Source: CAVVJA01 sp963779485 (lineage in GTDB: Bacteria; Actinomycetota; Actinomycetes; Mycobacteriales; Jatrophihabitantaceae). From it: a DNA stretch of 64,000 nucleotides. The position numbers and the translations under genes are program-made. Below, piece by piece: positions 42,537 to 51,330 of the stretch (within the stretch, counting starts at the first letter, position 1; each line of letters begins with the position of its first letter). The stretch spans positions 310,001-374,000 of the forward strand of contig CAVZYJ010000008.1 in the NCBI GenBank assembly GCA_963779485.1. The letters run 5' to 3'. The notes under the pieces are model-generated. The model did not search any database. It saw only the letters and a list, made by a program, of their open reading frames with translations, and was not told the DNA's origin.

Positions 42537-43712
42537 TCACAGCACGACCGAGGTCAGACCGGCTCGACGAGCGCGCTCGACGACCGGCCCGATCGCGTCG
42601 ATCACGGCGTCCACGTCAGCCTCGGTGGAGGTGTGGCCGAGCGAGAATCGCAACGAGCCACGGGCGCGGATCGGATCCGCACCCATTGCGATCAGCACGT
42701 GGGACGGGCGGGCCACTCCGGCCGAACAGGCGGAACCGGTCGAGCACTCGATCCCGCGCGCGTCGAACAACATCAGCAGCGAATCGCCTTCGCAGCCCGG
42801 GAAGCTCAGGTGCGCGATGCCGGGCAATCGTTCGGTCGGATGCCCATTGACGACGACATCCGGCACGGCGGCCACAATCCCGCTGATCAAGCGGGTTCGG
42901 AGCGCGTCGAGCCGACGCGCGCTCTGGGGCTGGCGAGAGACCGCGGCCGAGGTCGCGATGGCAAATCCGCTCGCGCCAGGCGGATCGAGTGTTCCGGAGC
43001 GCAGGTCACGCTCCTGGCCGCCGCCGTGCAGCAGCGGCACGCAACGCACATCCCGGCGCAACAGCAGCGCCCCCACGCCGTACGGGCCGCCGACCTTGTG
43101 CCCGGTCACAGTCATGGCATCGGCACGGCTGTCGGCGAAGCTCACCGGAACCGCGCCGACCGCCTGGACCGCGTCGGTGTGCAGGGGCACCTCGTACTCG
43201 TGGGCAAGGTCGGCGAGCTCGGTGACGGGTTCTACGGTCCCGACCTCGTTGTTCGCCCACATCACGCTGATCAAGGCGACGGACTCCGCGCGGGCGCGCA
43301 GCTCGGCGCGTACCGCCTCCGGGTCGACCCAGCCCCGCGAGTCCACCGGAAGCCAGGTGACGTCGGCCTGGCCGGTCGCGTCGAGCCACTCGACTGGATC
43401 GAGCACGGCATGGTGCTCGACCGTGCTGGCGAGGATCCGCCGGCGGCGAGGGTCCCCGTCCCGGCGCGCCCAGAACAGCCCCTTGACGGCCAGGTTGTCT
43501 GACTCGGTTCCGCCACTCGTGAATACGACCTCCGAGGGCCGGGCGCCCAACGCCGCGCCGAGCAGCTCGCGCGCCTCTTCGACTCGTCGCCGGGCTCGCC
43601 GTCCCGAGCCGTGCAGCGAGGATGCATTGCCGACCTCGGCCATCGACTCGCTCATGGCGTCGATGGCCTCGGGGAGCATGGGCGTCGTCGCCGCGTGATC
43701 GAGGTAGGGCAT
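42537..43712 (-). CDS. Cysteine desulfurase (NifS/IscS class V aminotransferase)
   Basis: 391 residues; a PLP enzyme that takes sulfur from cysteine as a persulfide. It opens YLDHAATTPMLPEA, has the PLP motif MWANNEVGTVEPV, the Schiff-base lysine in VTGHKVGGPYGVGALL and the persulfide cysteine in ECSTGSACSAG. It matches the IscS/NifS group used for tRNA thiolation rather than the SufS group. It is upstream of and cotranscribed with mnmA, so its main role here is probably to feed MnmA. Confidence 0.92.
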   Translation of the reverse strand: MPYLDHAATTPMLPEAIDAMSESMAEVGNASSLHGSGRRARRRVEEARELLGAALGARPSEVVFTSGGTESDNLAVKGLFWARRDGDPRRRRILASTVEHHAVLDPVEWLDATGQADVTWLPVDSRGWVDPEAVRAELRARAESVALISVMWANNEVGTVEPVTELADLAHEYEVPLHTDAVQAVGAVPVSFADSRADAMTVTGHKVGGPYGVGALLLRRDVRCVPLLHGGGQERDLRSGTLDPPGASGFAIATSAAVSRQPQSARRLDALRTRLISGIVAAVPDVVVNGHPTERLPGIAHLSFPGCEGDSLLMLFDARGIECSTGSACSAGVARPSHVLIAMGADPIRARGSLRFSLGHTSTEADVDAVIDAIGPVVERARRAGLTSVVL

Positions 43713-43780
43713 CGCTTTCAGCTTACGATGAGCGGCGACCCGGCCCGGACGGTTGCGGTCAAGCGGGCCCGGGGGGACGG

Positions 43781-44998
43781 ATGCGGTACGACTATTGCGT
43801 CGTCGGCGGGGGCATCGTCGGCCTCGCCGCGGCGGTGGCCATCCTCGAGCGCCAGCCCGGGGCGACTCTGCGCCTCGTCGAGAAGGAGCCGGGACTCGGC
43901 ACCCATCAGACCGGGCACAACAGCGGGGTCATCCACTCCGGCATCTACTACGCACCGGGCAGCCTGAAGGCCCGGCTTTGCCGCAAAGGGGCACAGGCCA
44001 CGAAAGATTTCGCCGCCCGGCACGGAATACCGGTCGACGTCTGCGGCAAATTGCTCGTGGCGACGGACGCCGCCGAGGTAACTCGCATGGACGCGTTGTA
44101 CGCGCGATCCCACGCCAACGACATCGAGGTCGAGCGGCTCGACGCCACCGAGCTGCGCCGCCGCGAGCCGAATGTCCGGGGTGTCGGCGCGCTGTTCGTT
44201 CCGGCGACCGGAATTGTCGACTACTCCGCGATCGCTCGGGCCATGGGCGACGTCGTGCGCCAACGGGGCGGCGAGATCACGCTCGGAGCGCTGGTCACCG
44301 ATCTGGTCGAAGACCCCGACGAAGTCTCGGTGAGCCTGGCCACCACCGCGCCGGTACGCGCGAGCCAGGTCGTGGTCTGCGCTGGGCTCCAGGCCGATCG
44401 GCTGGCCCGGCGAGCCGGGATCGACGTCGACTTCCAGATCGTGCCGTTCCGCGGCGAGTACTACCGGCTCCCGACGTCGCGGTCGGACCTGGTGCGCCAT
44501 CTCATCTATCCGATCCCGGATCCCGAGCTTCCATTCCTCGGCGTCCATCTGACCCGCACGATCGATGGCGCGGTGACGGTTGGGCCGAACGCCGTGCTCG
44601 GCTTCTCCCGCGAGGGCTATCGCAAGTTCTCCTTCGATCGCCGCGATGTCGCCGACTACCTGCGCTTCCCCGGCATGTGGCGGGTCGCCCGTGCCAACAT
44701 CCGTACCGGAGCGCGGGAGCTGACCAACTCGGTGTCCAAGCGCGGGTACCTGCGCGAGTGCCGCAAGTACGCCCCGGGCCTGACCCAGCACGACCTGCAG
44801 CCGGAACCGGCTGGCATTCGGGCCCAGGCCGTACTGCGAGATGGCACGTTGGTCCACGATTTCCTGTTCGCCGAGACCGACCGCACGCTGCATGTGTGCA
44901 ATGCCCCGTCCCCCGCGGCGACGTCGGCGATCCCGATCGGCGAGCTGATCACCGATCGATTGCTCGCCGCCGATCAGGCCGTCGGTGGACGGGCCTGA
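43781..44998 (+). CDS. lhgO: L-2-hydroxyglutarate oxidase/dehydrogenase
   Basis: 405 residues. FAD-dependent oxidation of L-2-hydroxyglutarate to 2-oxoglutarate. The N-terminus is YDYCVVGGGIVGLAAAVAIL; the family signature is LGTHQTGHNSGVIHSGIYY followed by PGSLKARLCRKG. Further matches are IVPFRGEYYRLP, HLTRTIDGAVTVGPNAVLGF and CNAPSPAATSAIPIGELI. ATG 43781 has GGGGGGAC just upstream. The 3' end overlaps the convergent MFS gene by 25 bases. It stands alone as a metabolite-repair enzyme. Confidence 0.9.
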   Translation: MRYDYCVVGGGIVGLAAAVAILERQPGATLRLVEKEPGLGTHQTGHNSGVIHSGIYYAPGSLKARLCRKGAQATKDFAARHGIPVDVCGKLLVATDAAEVTRMDALYARSHANDIEVERLDATELRRREPNVRGVGALFVPATGIVDYSAIARAMGDVVRQRGGEITLGALVTDLVEDPDEVSVSLATTAPVRASQVVVCAGLQADRLARRAGIDVDFQIVPFRGEYYRLPTSRSDLVRHLIYPIPDPELPFLGVHLTRTIDGAVTVGPNAVLGFSREGYRKFSFDRRDVADYLRFPGMWRVARANIRTGARELTNSVSKRGYLRECRKYAPGLTQHDLQPEPAGIRAQAVLRDGTLVHDFLFAETDRTLHVCNAPSPAATSAIPIGELITDRLLAADQAVGGRA

Positions 44999-46392
44999 CG
45001 GGCCAGCAGGAGTCCCAGCAGGGCCACCAGGGCCATCGCGGCGAACAACGTGGTGAATGCCGCGGTGTAACCGAAGACCCCGCGCGCGGCCGCGGCGACG
45101 AGGACGCCGCCGATGCCGGTGGTGATCGCGGTCGTCACGGCGTCCGACAGTTGGAGTGCGGCCGAGTCGGTGCCGCGATTGGCGTCGTTGGTGAAGAGCA
45201 GGAGGAGGACGCCGACGCTGGACATGGTCAGTCCGGCCCCGATGCCGGCTGGCGCCCAGATCAGGTACAGCAGCCAGCCGGGCGCGCTCGGTTGGGTAGC
45301 TATCGCCACGCCCACGGCGCCGATCGCGACGAACGCAAAGCCCGCCCGGATCAGATTCACCCGCTGCTCGACTCGGACGCTCTCTCGCCCCTGCCACCAC
45401 GAGCCGAAGGTCCACGTCAGTCCGGTGATCACCAGCGGCAGTCCGGCCGCGAGCGCCGCGAACCCGTGCTGAACCATCAGCATGAGCGGCACCAGTGATT
45501 CGGTGCCGAAGAACGCACCGGCGAGCAGACCGCGCAGCACGATCGGCGCCGAGACGCCACGCCGGACCCGCCAGGTCCCAGCCGGAAGCAGCCCGGCCAG
45601 GCCCCAGAGGAGCGCGGCCCCACCGAGCACCGCTGCGCCGAGCGTGATCGGGGACGGGCGCTGTCCGGCCGCCTCGAGCGCGGCGATCCCGGCCGCGGTC
45701 ACCAGCGCCCGCACGATTCGGCGGGGTTCGGCCAGCCCGCGCGCGGAAGCAGTGCGATCCCGACCTGACGCCGTGCGCAGCACCGGAACCATGAGCGCGG
45801 CGCCCAGCACCACGAACGGCAGCAGGCCAAGGAAGACCCAGCGCCAGCTGGCGTGCTCGGACAGGGTTCCGGCGACGATCGGGCCGAGCAGCGCCGGAAG
45901 CACCCAGGCCGTCGACATGGCCGCGAAGATCTTCGGTCGAACGGCGGCCGGGAACGCTTCACCGAGCACCACATAGATCGCGGTGATGAGCAGTCCGGCA
46001 CCCAATCCCTGGATGGCCCGCCCGGCCACCAACTGGGCCATCGTCGTCGCGGTGCCCGAGACCGCGAGCCCGGCGACAAACGCGACGAGCCCGGCCGCGG
46101 TGGCCAGTCGCGGGCCGCGGGCGTCGCAAATCTGGCCGGAGACTACGAGACCGATGACATTGGCGACGAGGAACGCGGTGAACGCCCACCCGATCGCCCC
46201 GATGCCGTGCAACTCCCGAGCGGCGGTCGGCAAGGCCGCGGCCACCGCCATCGCCTCGAAGGCGATGAGCGTGATCAGGATCAGGATGCCCGCACTGGTC
46301 AGGCGGTACGCCGGCGCGAACACGGACGTCGACGTCGGAGCGGTTCGCTGCCGAATGTCCGTCTGCACCACCACGTCAGAATGCAACGTCAA
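44974..46392 (-). CDS. MFS transporter (drug exporter-like)
   Basis: 472 residues, with 12-14 TM helices. The motif-A-like loop between TM2 and TM3 reads SGQICDARGPRLATAAGLV and the motif-C-like stretch is VLPALLGPIVAGTLSEHASW, as in EmrB/QacA drug:H+ antiporters. The N-terminus before TM1 is 30 residues of Thr/Ser. Substrate unknown. No adjacent regulator is present. It ends 25 bases inside lhgO on the opposite strand. Confidence 0.85.
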   Translation of the reverse strand: MTLHSDVVVQTDIRQRTAPTSTSVFAPAYRLTSAGILILITLIAFEAMAVAAALPTAARELHGIGAIGWAFTAFLVANVIGLVVSGQICDARGPRLATAAGLVAFVAGLAVSGTATTMAQLVAGRAIQGLGAGLLITAIYVVLGEAFPAAVRPKIFAAMSTAWVLPALLGPIVAGTLSEHASWRWVFLGLLPFVVLGAALMVPVLRTASGRDRTASARGLAEPRRIVRALVTAAGIAALEAAGQRPSPITLGAAVLGGAALLWGLAGLLPAGTWRVRRGVSAPIVLRGLLAGAFFGTESLVPLMLMVQHGFAALAAGLPLVITGLTWTFGSWWQGRESVRVEQRVNLIRAGFAFVAIGAVGVAIATQPSAPGWLLYLIWAPAGIGAGLTMSSVGVLLLLFTNDANRGTDSAALQLSDAVTTAITTGIGGVLVAAAARGVFGYTAAFTTLFAAMALVALLGLLLARQARPPTA

Positions 46393-46490
46393 GCGGGGTT
46401 CAGGTCAAGCCGACCGGAGGTGTGTGACCGGTCACCCGAACGCATTCGGCAGACTGAGCCGTGACGTCCAGCCCCGGAAAGGAGCGGCCC

Positions 46491-47183
46491 GTGCCTGCCG
46501 CGGATTCGACGTCGCTCGACGCGGTCGTGTTCGACCTCGACGGCGTACTGGTCGACTCCGAGACGATCTGGGACGAGATCCGGCGCGAGCTCGCCGCCGA
46601 GGCCGGCCGCCCGTGGCCGGACGAGGCGACGCGGGCGATGCAGGGTATGAGCACGCCCGAGTGGTCGGGTTACCTGCATGACACGGTCGGCGTCCCCGGA
46701 TCTGCCGAGGAGATCGCTCGAACCGTGATCGGTCGATTGACCGGCCGGTATCGAGAGCGGTTGCCGCTCATCGACGGGGCGGTCGCGGCCGTCACCCGGC
46801 TCGCGGATCGCTGGCCGCTCGGGCTGGCCTCGTCCTCGCCGCGAACGCTCATCGCCGCGGTGCTGGACACGTCCGGCCTCACCTCGGCGTTTCGGGTGGC
46901 GGTATCGACCGAGGAGGTGCCAGCCGGCAAGCCGGCGCCGGATGTGTACCTGACCGTAGCGGCGCGACTCGGTGTCCGGCCCGACCGCGCCGTGGCCGTC
47001 GAGGATTCCTCCAACGGGCTGCGAGCGGCCGCCGCGGCCGGGCTCACCGTCATCGCCATTCCGCACGCGGCCTTTCCGCCCGCCCCGGACGCGCTCGCGC
47101 TGGCTGCCGTGGAACTGTCCGACCTCGGGGAGCTCACGCCCGAAGCGGTGATCGCCGCCGCCACGCGGCGCACCCCAGCGTGA
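46491..47183 (+). CDS. HAD-superfamily hydrolase, beta-phosphoglucomutase-like
   Basis: 230 residues; a cytosolic phosphatase or phosphomutase. HAD motifs: VVFDLDGVLVDSE (nucleophile Asp), LASSSP (motif II), VPAGKPAPDVYL with the motif III lysine and AVAVEDSSNGLRAA (motif IV). The C1 cap insertion between motifs I and II is typical of beta-PGM and 2-deoxyglucose-6-phosphatase relatives. GTG 46491 is preferred because GGAAAGGAG lies just upstream; GTG 46461 would add 10 residues. The stop codon lies inside a copy of the dispersed palindrome. Confidence 0.85.
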   Translation: MPAADSTSLDAVVFDLDGVLVDSETIWDEIRRELAAEAGRPWPDEATRAMQGMSTPEWSGYLHDTVGVPGSAEEIARTVIGRLTGRYRERLPLIDGAVAAVTRLADRWPLGLASSSPRTLIAAVLDTSGLTSAFRVAVSTEEVPAGKPAPDVYLTVAARLGVRPDRAVAVEDSSNGLRAAAAAGLTVIAIPHAAFPPAPDALALAAVELSDLGELTPEAVIAAATRRTPA

Positions 47184-47227
47184 TCTTGGACTTATCGGCG
47201 CCCAGAATGCTGTAAGTCCAAGATCAC
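47180..47227. repeat. Dispersed palindromic repeat, copy C (most perfect)
   Basis: GTGATCTTGGACTTA (47180-47194) and its exact complement TAAGTCCAAGATCAC (47213-47227) flank an 18-base loop. The HAD stop codon TGA (47181-47183) is part of the left arm, so the element starts inside the coding sequence. It probably forms the transcript 3' end. Confidence 0.85.
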
Positions 47228-47300
47228 GACCGGAATAGCCAGATCACCACGAACACCGCAGGACCCGGAAACCGCCGGGCGCGACGAGAATGGCGTGATC

Positions 47301-48338
47301 ATGACGTCGCCATATCCCTGGATTCTGCATGTCGACCTGGACCAGTTCCTCGCCGCGGTCGAGATACGGCGCCGGCCGGAGCTGCGCGGTCGGCCGGTGA
47401 TCGTCGGAGGTACCGGTGATCCAACCCAGCCGCGAATGGTCGTCGCCACCGCCTCGTACGAGGCGCGCCGGTTCGGCGTTCGCTCCGGCATGCCGCTGCG
47501 GGCGGCGGCGCGGCGATGCCCGGATGCGGTCTTCCTGCCATCCGACCGAGCGGTCTACCAGGAGGCATCCGACGAGGTCATGGCGACGCTGCGCCGGTTG
47601 CCCGCGCGGGTCGAGGTGTGGGGTTGGGACGAGGCGTTCCTCGGCGGATTCTCCGGCGATCCGCAGGCGCTGGCGGTCGAGGTCCAGCGGACCGTGCTGG
47701 CCGAGACGGGGCTGACCTGCGCGGTCGGGATCGGGGACACCAAACTGCGCGCGAAGATGGCCACCGGGTTCGGTAAGCCCGGCGGAATCTACCGGTTGAC
47801 GCGCGACAACTGGCTGACCGTGCTGGGCGACGAACGCACGGACGCGTTGTGGGGGGTCGGATCCAAGACGGCCCGGCGACTGGCCGCCGTGGGGATCCAC
47901 ACGGTCGCCGACCTCGCCCGAGCCGATTCGGCCGAGCTCGCCGAGCACTTCGGCCCGACGACCGGTCCGTGGCTCGTCCAGCTCGGACGAGGCGGCGGGA
48001 GCACCCAGGTCGACGCCCAGCCACGGATCGCCCGCTCGCGCAGCCGGGAGACGACCTTTCCCGAGGATCTCACCGACCGGACAGCGGTCGTCGACCGGTT
48101 GCGGGAGCTGGCCCGCGAGCTGGCCCACGAGGTCGTCGCCGAAGGCCGGCCCGTGCGACGAGTCGCGGTCAAGATTCGCTACCCGTCGTTCACGACGCCA
48201 ACCCGAATCACCACCCTGCCGGAGGCAACCTCCGACGTCGCGGTTATCGAAAGCGCCGCTCTCGACCTGTTGGCGCGCTTCCATCTCGAGCGGGGCGTGC
48301 GCTTGCTCGGGGTACGGGTCGAATTCGATCGTTCCTGA
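47301..48338 (+). CDS. dinB: Y-family DNA polymerase (Pol IV)
   Basis: 345 residues; an error-prone translesion polymerase. The palm motif is ILHVDLDQFLAAVEIRR. The catalytic acidic pair sits in VWGWDEAFLGG, where most Pol IV proteins have SIDEAFLD; the metal-binding Asp and Glu are kept, but the first Ser and the residue after Leu differ. Fingers and HhH are recognisable (VATASYEARRFGVRSGMPL and LWGVGSKTARRLAAVGI), followed by the little finger (RSRETTFPEDLTD ... VRRVAVKIRYPSF). No beta-clamp peptide is obvious at the C-terminus. GTG 47295 two codons earlier is an alternative start. No LexA box is seen upstream. Confidence 0.9.
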   Translation: MTSPYPWILHVDLDQFLAAVEIRRRPELRGRPVIVGGTGDPTQPRMVVATASYEARRFGVRSGMPLRAAARRCPDAVFLPSDRAVYQEASDEVMATLRRLPARVEVWGWDEAFLGGFSGDPQALAVEVQRTVLAETGLTCAVGIGDTKLRAKMATGFGKPGGIYRLTRDNWLTVLGDERTDALWGVGSKTARRLAAVGIHTVADLARADSAELAEHFGPTTGPWLVQLGRGGGSTQVDAQPRIARSRSRETTFPEDLTDRTAVVDRLRELARELAHEVVAEGRPVRRVAVKIRYPSFTTPTRITTLPEATSDVAVIESAALDLLARFHLERGVRLLGVRVEFDRS

Positions 48339-48369
48339 TCTCAGAGCCGCCCAAACAACCAACCGAAGA

Positions 48370-48915
48370 TCAGACGGGAACGGCCTGGTCCTCACGAGTG
48401 TGCCGGCCACCGGGTTCGGCTGACCGCTGATAAAGGCCGGTGAGACCCAGGATCACGCCGCCGGTGAGCGTGATCACCGCTAGCAGCAGGAAGAGCCCGG
48501 CTAGATCGATCGGCGCGTCGTTCGCATCGTCGACCCAGACGGCGCCCCAGACCGGGCAGGCGATGTGCAGATCGCCGCTCGCCGGAGCGACGAATGTCGC
48601 GACGACATGCGTAGATCGCGAGTCCGACGCTACCGGCGTGATCGCCAGCGTCTGCGGTGCCGACCCAGCCGCCGACCATGCGCAGGCATCGCGCACCGTG
48701 TCGACGCGTCGCGCTGCCAGCCCGTCCGGACCGTCGGCGGTCGAAAGCTGGTACTGCCGGCCGGCGGTCAGCGCGACCATCGTGGGTGGCGTCGCACCCG
48801 GGTTGTAAGCATGGTTCTGGGTGTCGTCGGCGATCCGCCAGAGCCCGAGAAACGCGATCGACGTCAGCAGCAGCCCGGCGCTGAACAGCGCGAACAGCGT
48901 GACGTTACGGGGCAT
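48370..48915 (-). CDS. Membrane protein with extracytoplasmic domain, unknown function
   Basis: 181 residues. Two TM helices (about 5-26, VTLFALFSAGLLLTSIAFLGL, and 139-162, AGLFLLLAVITLTGGVILGL) bracket an extracytoplasmic beta-rich domain of about 110 residues with two cysteines (RDACAW, IACPVW). It is conserved in shape with many actinobacterial small membrane proteins but has no named family that I recognise. It follows the PLP enzyme by 4 bases and is probably cotranscribed with it. Confidence 0.6.
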   Translation of the reverse strand: MPRNVTLFALFSAGLLLTSIAFLGLWRIADDTQNHAYNPGATPPTMVALTAGRQYQLSTADGPDGLAARRVDTVRDACAWSAAGSAPQTLAITPVASDSRSTHVVATFVAPASGDLHIACPVWGAVWVDDANDAPIDLAGLFLLLAVITLTGGVILGLTGLYQRSAEPGGRHTREDQAVPV

Positions 48916-48919
48916 GCCG

Positions 48920-50020
48920 TCAGCCCGCCGTCCAGGTGCCGGTGCGCAAGGTCTCGGCGAAGGCGTGACGGTGCGGAGTCACGTCGATCTCCTGCGCGGC
49001 GAGCCAGTCGTCGGAGTAGTAGCTATCGGCATAGCGCTCGCCGCCGTCGCACAGCAGCGTCACGATGCTGCCCGTCGTACCGGCATTCCGCATCTCGCAG
49101 GCGATGCGGAATGCTCCGTAGAGGTTGGTGCCGGTGGATGCGCCCACTCGCCGGCCCAGCAATGGCTCGACCTCCCGGATGATGGCGATGGATGCCGCAT
49201 CCGGCACGGCGATCATCCGGTCAACCACGCCGGGCAGGAAGCTCGGCTCGACGCGGGGCCGGCCGATGCCCTCGATGCGGGAACCGCGGCCGGTGACGAA
49301 TTCCGGGTCGTAGTCGCACCAGCCCGGATAGAACGCCGAGTTCTCCGGGTCGACGACCGCGACGGCCGTGTCGAAGCGGCGGAAGCGGACGTAGCGTCCG
49401 ACGGTGGCGCTCGTGCCTCCGGTGCCGGCCCCGACGACGATCCACCGGGGCACCGGATACCGCTCGAATGCCATCTGCTCGAAGATCGATTCGGCGATGT
49501 TGTTGTTGCCCCGCCAGTCGGTGGCTCGCTCGGCAAACGTGAATTGGTCGAGGTAGACGCCACCGGTCGATCGCGCCAGCTCGGCCGCCACCGAGTACAC
49601 CGTCGTCGGATCGTCGACCAGGTGGCAGCGGCCGCCCTCGCGCTCGATGAGCGCGATCTTCTCGGTGCTCACCGAGCGGGGCATCACGGCGATGAACGGC
49701 AAGCCGAGCATGCGGGCGAAGTGGGCTTCGCTGATCGCGGTCGAACCTGACGACGCCTCGGTCACGGTCGTCCCGGCCTGAATCTCGCCGTTGCACAAGG
49801 CATAGAGGAACAGGGATCGGGCCAGCCGGTGCTTCAACGATCCGGTGGGGTGCGTCGACTCGTCCTTGAGGTAGAGGTCGATGCCGCAGCTAGCGAGCGG
49901 GCCGGTGAGCGGGAACGGGATCAGGTGGGTGTCGGCGGATCGATTCGCGTCGGCTTCCACCCGACGGATCGCCTCGTTGACCCAGCCGCGGGCCGCAGGC
50001 GAGCTGCGGTCCAGGTCCAC
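48920..50020 (-). CDS. PLP-dependent cysteine synthase-family enzyme (cysteine desulfhydrase Cds1-like)
   Basis: 366 residues, fold type II PLP enzyme. The lysine is in DESTHPTGSLKHRLARSLF; the Asn/Ser-rich substrate loop is TEASSGSTAISEA and the phosphate-binding loop GAGTGGTSATVG. CDGGERYADSYYSD near the C-terminus matches the actinobacterial family whose mycobacterial member degrades L-cysteine to H2S, pyruvate and ammonia. A cystathionine or cysteine synthase activity is the alternative. GTG 50020 fits the domain start. Confidence 0.82.
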   Translation of the reverse strand: MDLDRSSPAARGWVNEAIRRVEADANRSADTHLIPFPLTGPLASCGIDLYLKDESTHPTGSLKHRLARSLFLYALCNGEIQAGTTVTEASSGSTAISEAHFARMLGLPFIAVMPRSVSTEKIALIEREGGRCHLVDDPTTVYSVAAELARSTGGVYLDQFTFAERATDWRGNNNIAESIFEQMAFERYPVPRWIVVGAGTGGTSATVGRYVRFRRFDTAVAVVDPENSAFYPGWCDYDPEFVTGRGSRIEGIGRPRVEPSFLPGVVDRMIAVPDAASIAIIREVEPLLGRRVGASTGTNLYGAFRIACEMRNAGTTGSIVTLLCDGGERYADSYYSDDWLAAQEIDVTPHRHAFAETLRTGTWTAG

Positions 50021-50042
50021 GGCCCCAACCCTAGATGCTGGA

Positions 50043-50654
50043 TCAATAGCCCCGTCGCCGCCGGATGACACGCGCCGGCGCCCCGACGGCGACGGCCTGG
50101 GCCGGCAGATCACGGGTGACCACCGCGTTCGCCCCGACGACGGTGCCCGCACCGATCACGACTCCCCGAGTGACGACAGCACCTACGCCCAGCCAGACGT
50201 CGCGACCGACACGCACCCGCGCCTTGACGATTCCCTGGTCCTGGATAAGTAGGTCGAGACGCTCATGACGATGGTCGAAGTCGGAGATGTAGACGTCATC
50301 GGCGATGAGCGCCGCTTCGCCGATCTCGACGTCCAGATAGCAGTTGACGGTGTCCCGCTGACCGAACACCGTCCGATCGCCGATCCGCAGGGTGCCTTCG
50401 TGGCATCGAATCGCCGTGCCGCGGCCTATGTAGACCGACCGTCCGAGTATCAGCCGCCCGTAGTCGCGCCGCGCGTAGATCTCCACGCCGGCGTCGAGGT
50501 AGACCATCCCCAGGGTGATCACGTGCGGATTCGCCAGCCGGAACCGCAGGAAGCGCCAGTACCGAACCAGATGCCACGGCGTGTAGGCGCGATCTCGCAC
50601 CAGCGATCGCAGGAAGATCCTCAGCGACCGACCGGGGCGCCGCAGAGGTCCCAT
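50043..50654 (-). CDS. Hexapeptide-repeat acyltransferase
   Basis: 203 residues. A basic N-terminal helix region is followed by a left-handed beta-helix of hexapeptide repeats (IYARRDYGRLILGRSVYIGRG, IGDRTVFGQRDTVNC, VGRDVWLGVGAVVTRGVVIG, AGTVVGANAVVTRDLP). YISDFDHRHE carries the likely catalytic His, as in O-acetyltransferases of the WecH/maltose acetyltransferase type. It probably acetylates a glycan or lipid head group. ATG 50654 lies two bases after the HAD stop, so the two are cotranscribed and probably coupled. Confidence 0.82.
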   Translation of the reverse strand: MGPLRRPGRSLRIFLRSLVRDRAYTPWHLVRYWRFLRFRLANPHVITLGMVYLDAGVEIYARRDYGRLILGRSVYIGRGTAIRCHEGTLRIGDRTVFGQRDTVNCYLDVEIGEAALIADDVYISDFDHRHERLDLLIQDQGIVKARVRVGRDVWLGVGAVVTRGVVIGAGTVVGANAVVTRDLPAQAVAVGAPARVIRRRRGY

Positions 50655-50655
50655 C

Positions 50656-51330
50656 TCAGCCTTTGCGCATCGACGTAGCCGCACCGAGCAGCCGATCGTG
50701 CGCCAGGAGCAGGTCGTGCGGCGTGGCGATCACCTCGACCGCGCCGGCCGCGGCCAACTCACCCGGTGACCCGTAGCCCCATCCGGCCCCGATGCACGCG
50801 ATGCCGTGCGCGGCCGAGCCCACCACGTCGTGCTGGCGGTCGCCGACCATCAGCACGGTGCCGGGGTCCGGGTGGCCGAGTCGCCGAAGCACCTCGGCGA
50901 TCACCAGCGACTTCGTGCGCCGGTCGTAGTTCAGGCTGTCGCCACCCACGGTGACGAAGTATTCGGCGAGACCAAGATGCTCGACCACGGGAACCGCGTG
51001 AGATTCCGGCTTGCTCGTCGCCACCGCGAGCGTCACGCTCCGCGCCCGTAGGTCGTCGAGCACATCCAGGATGCCGTCGTAGAGCTCGGTATCGAACATG
51101 CCCGTGGCGTAGTGAACGCGATACCGCTCGATCAGTCTCGGAGCGATGTCGGCCCCGACCAGCGGCGGGAGGGCGTCGGCGAACGTCGGCCCGATCAGGG
51201 CCCGCTCGGTGCCTTCGTCCAAGCGGGGTAGGCCCAGGTCATCGAACGCCTGCCGCAACGAGCCGATGATGCCCGCGGCCGATTTGGACAACGTCCCATC
51301 GAGGTCGAACAGCACGGTGCCGACCCTCAC
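50656..51330 (-). CDS. HAD-family phosphatase (phosphoglycolate phosphatase-like)
   Basis: 224 residues. HAD motifs: VLFDLDGTLSKSA, AVATSKPESHA (motif II), the lysine in YDRRTKSLVIAEVL and VLMVGDRQHDVVGSAAHGI (motif IV, DxxxD). The helical C1 cap lies between motifs I and II. It is closest in pattern to Gph/PpaX phosphatases; substrate unproven. Its start overlaps the methyltransferase stop (51327-51330). Confidence 0.85.
   Translation of the reverse strand: MRVGTVLFDLDGTLSKSAAGIIGSLRQAFDDLGLPRLDEGTERALIGPTFADALPPLVGADIAPRLIERYRVHYATGMFDTELYDGILDVLDDLRARSVTLAVATSKPESHAVPVVEHLGLAEYFVTVGGDSLNYDRRTKSLVIAEVLRRLGHPDPGTVLMVGDRQHDVVGSAAHGIACIGAGWGYGSPGELAAAGAVEVIATPHDLLLAHDRLLGAATSMRKG

Noticed and set aside
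43753..45498. Plus-strand frame of 581 codons over lhgO
   Set aside because: Arg/Pro-rich shadow of lhgO and of the MFS gene; no start signal or motif.
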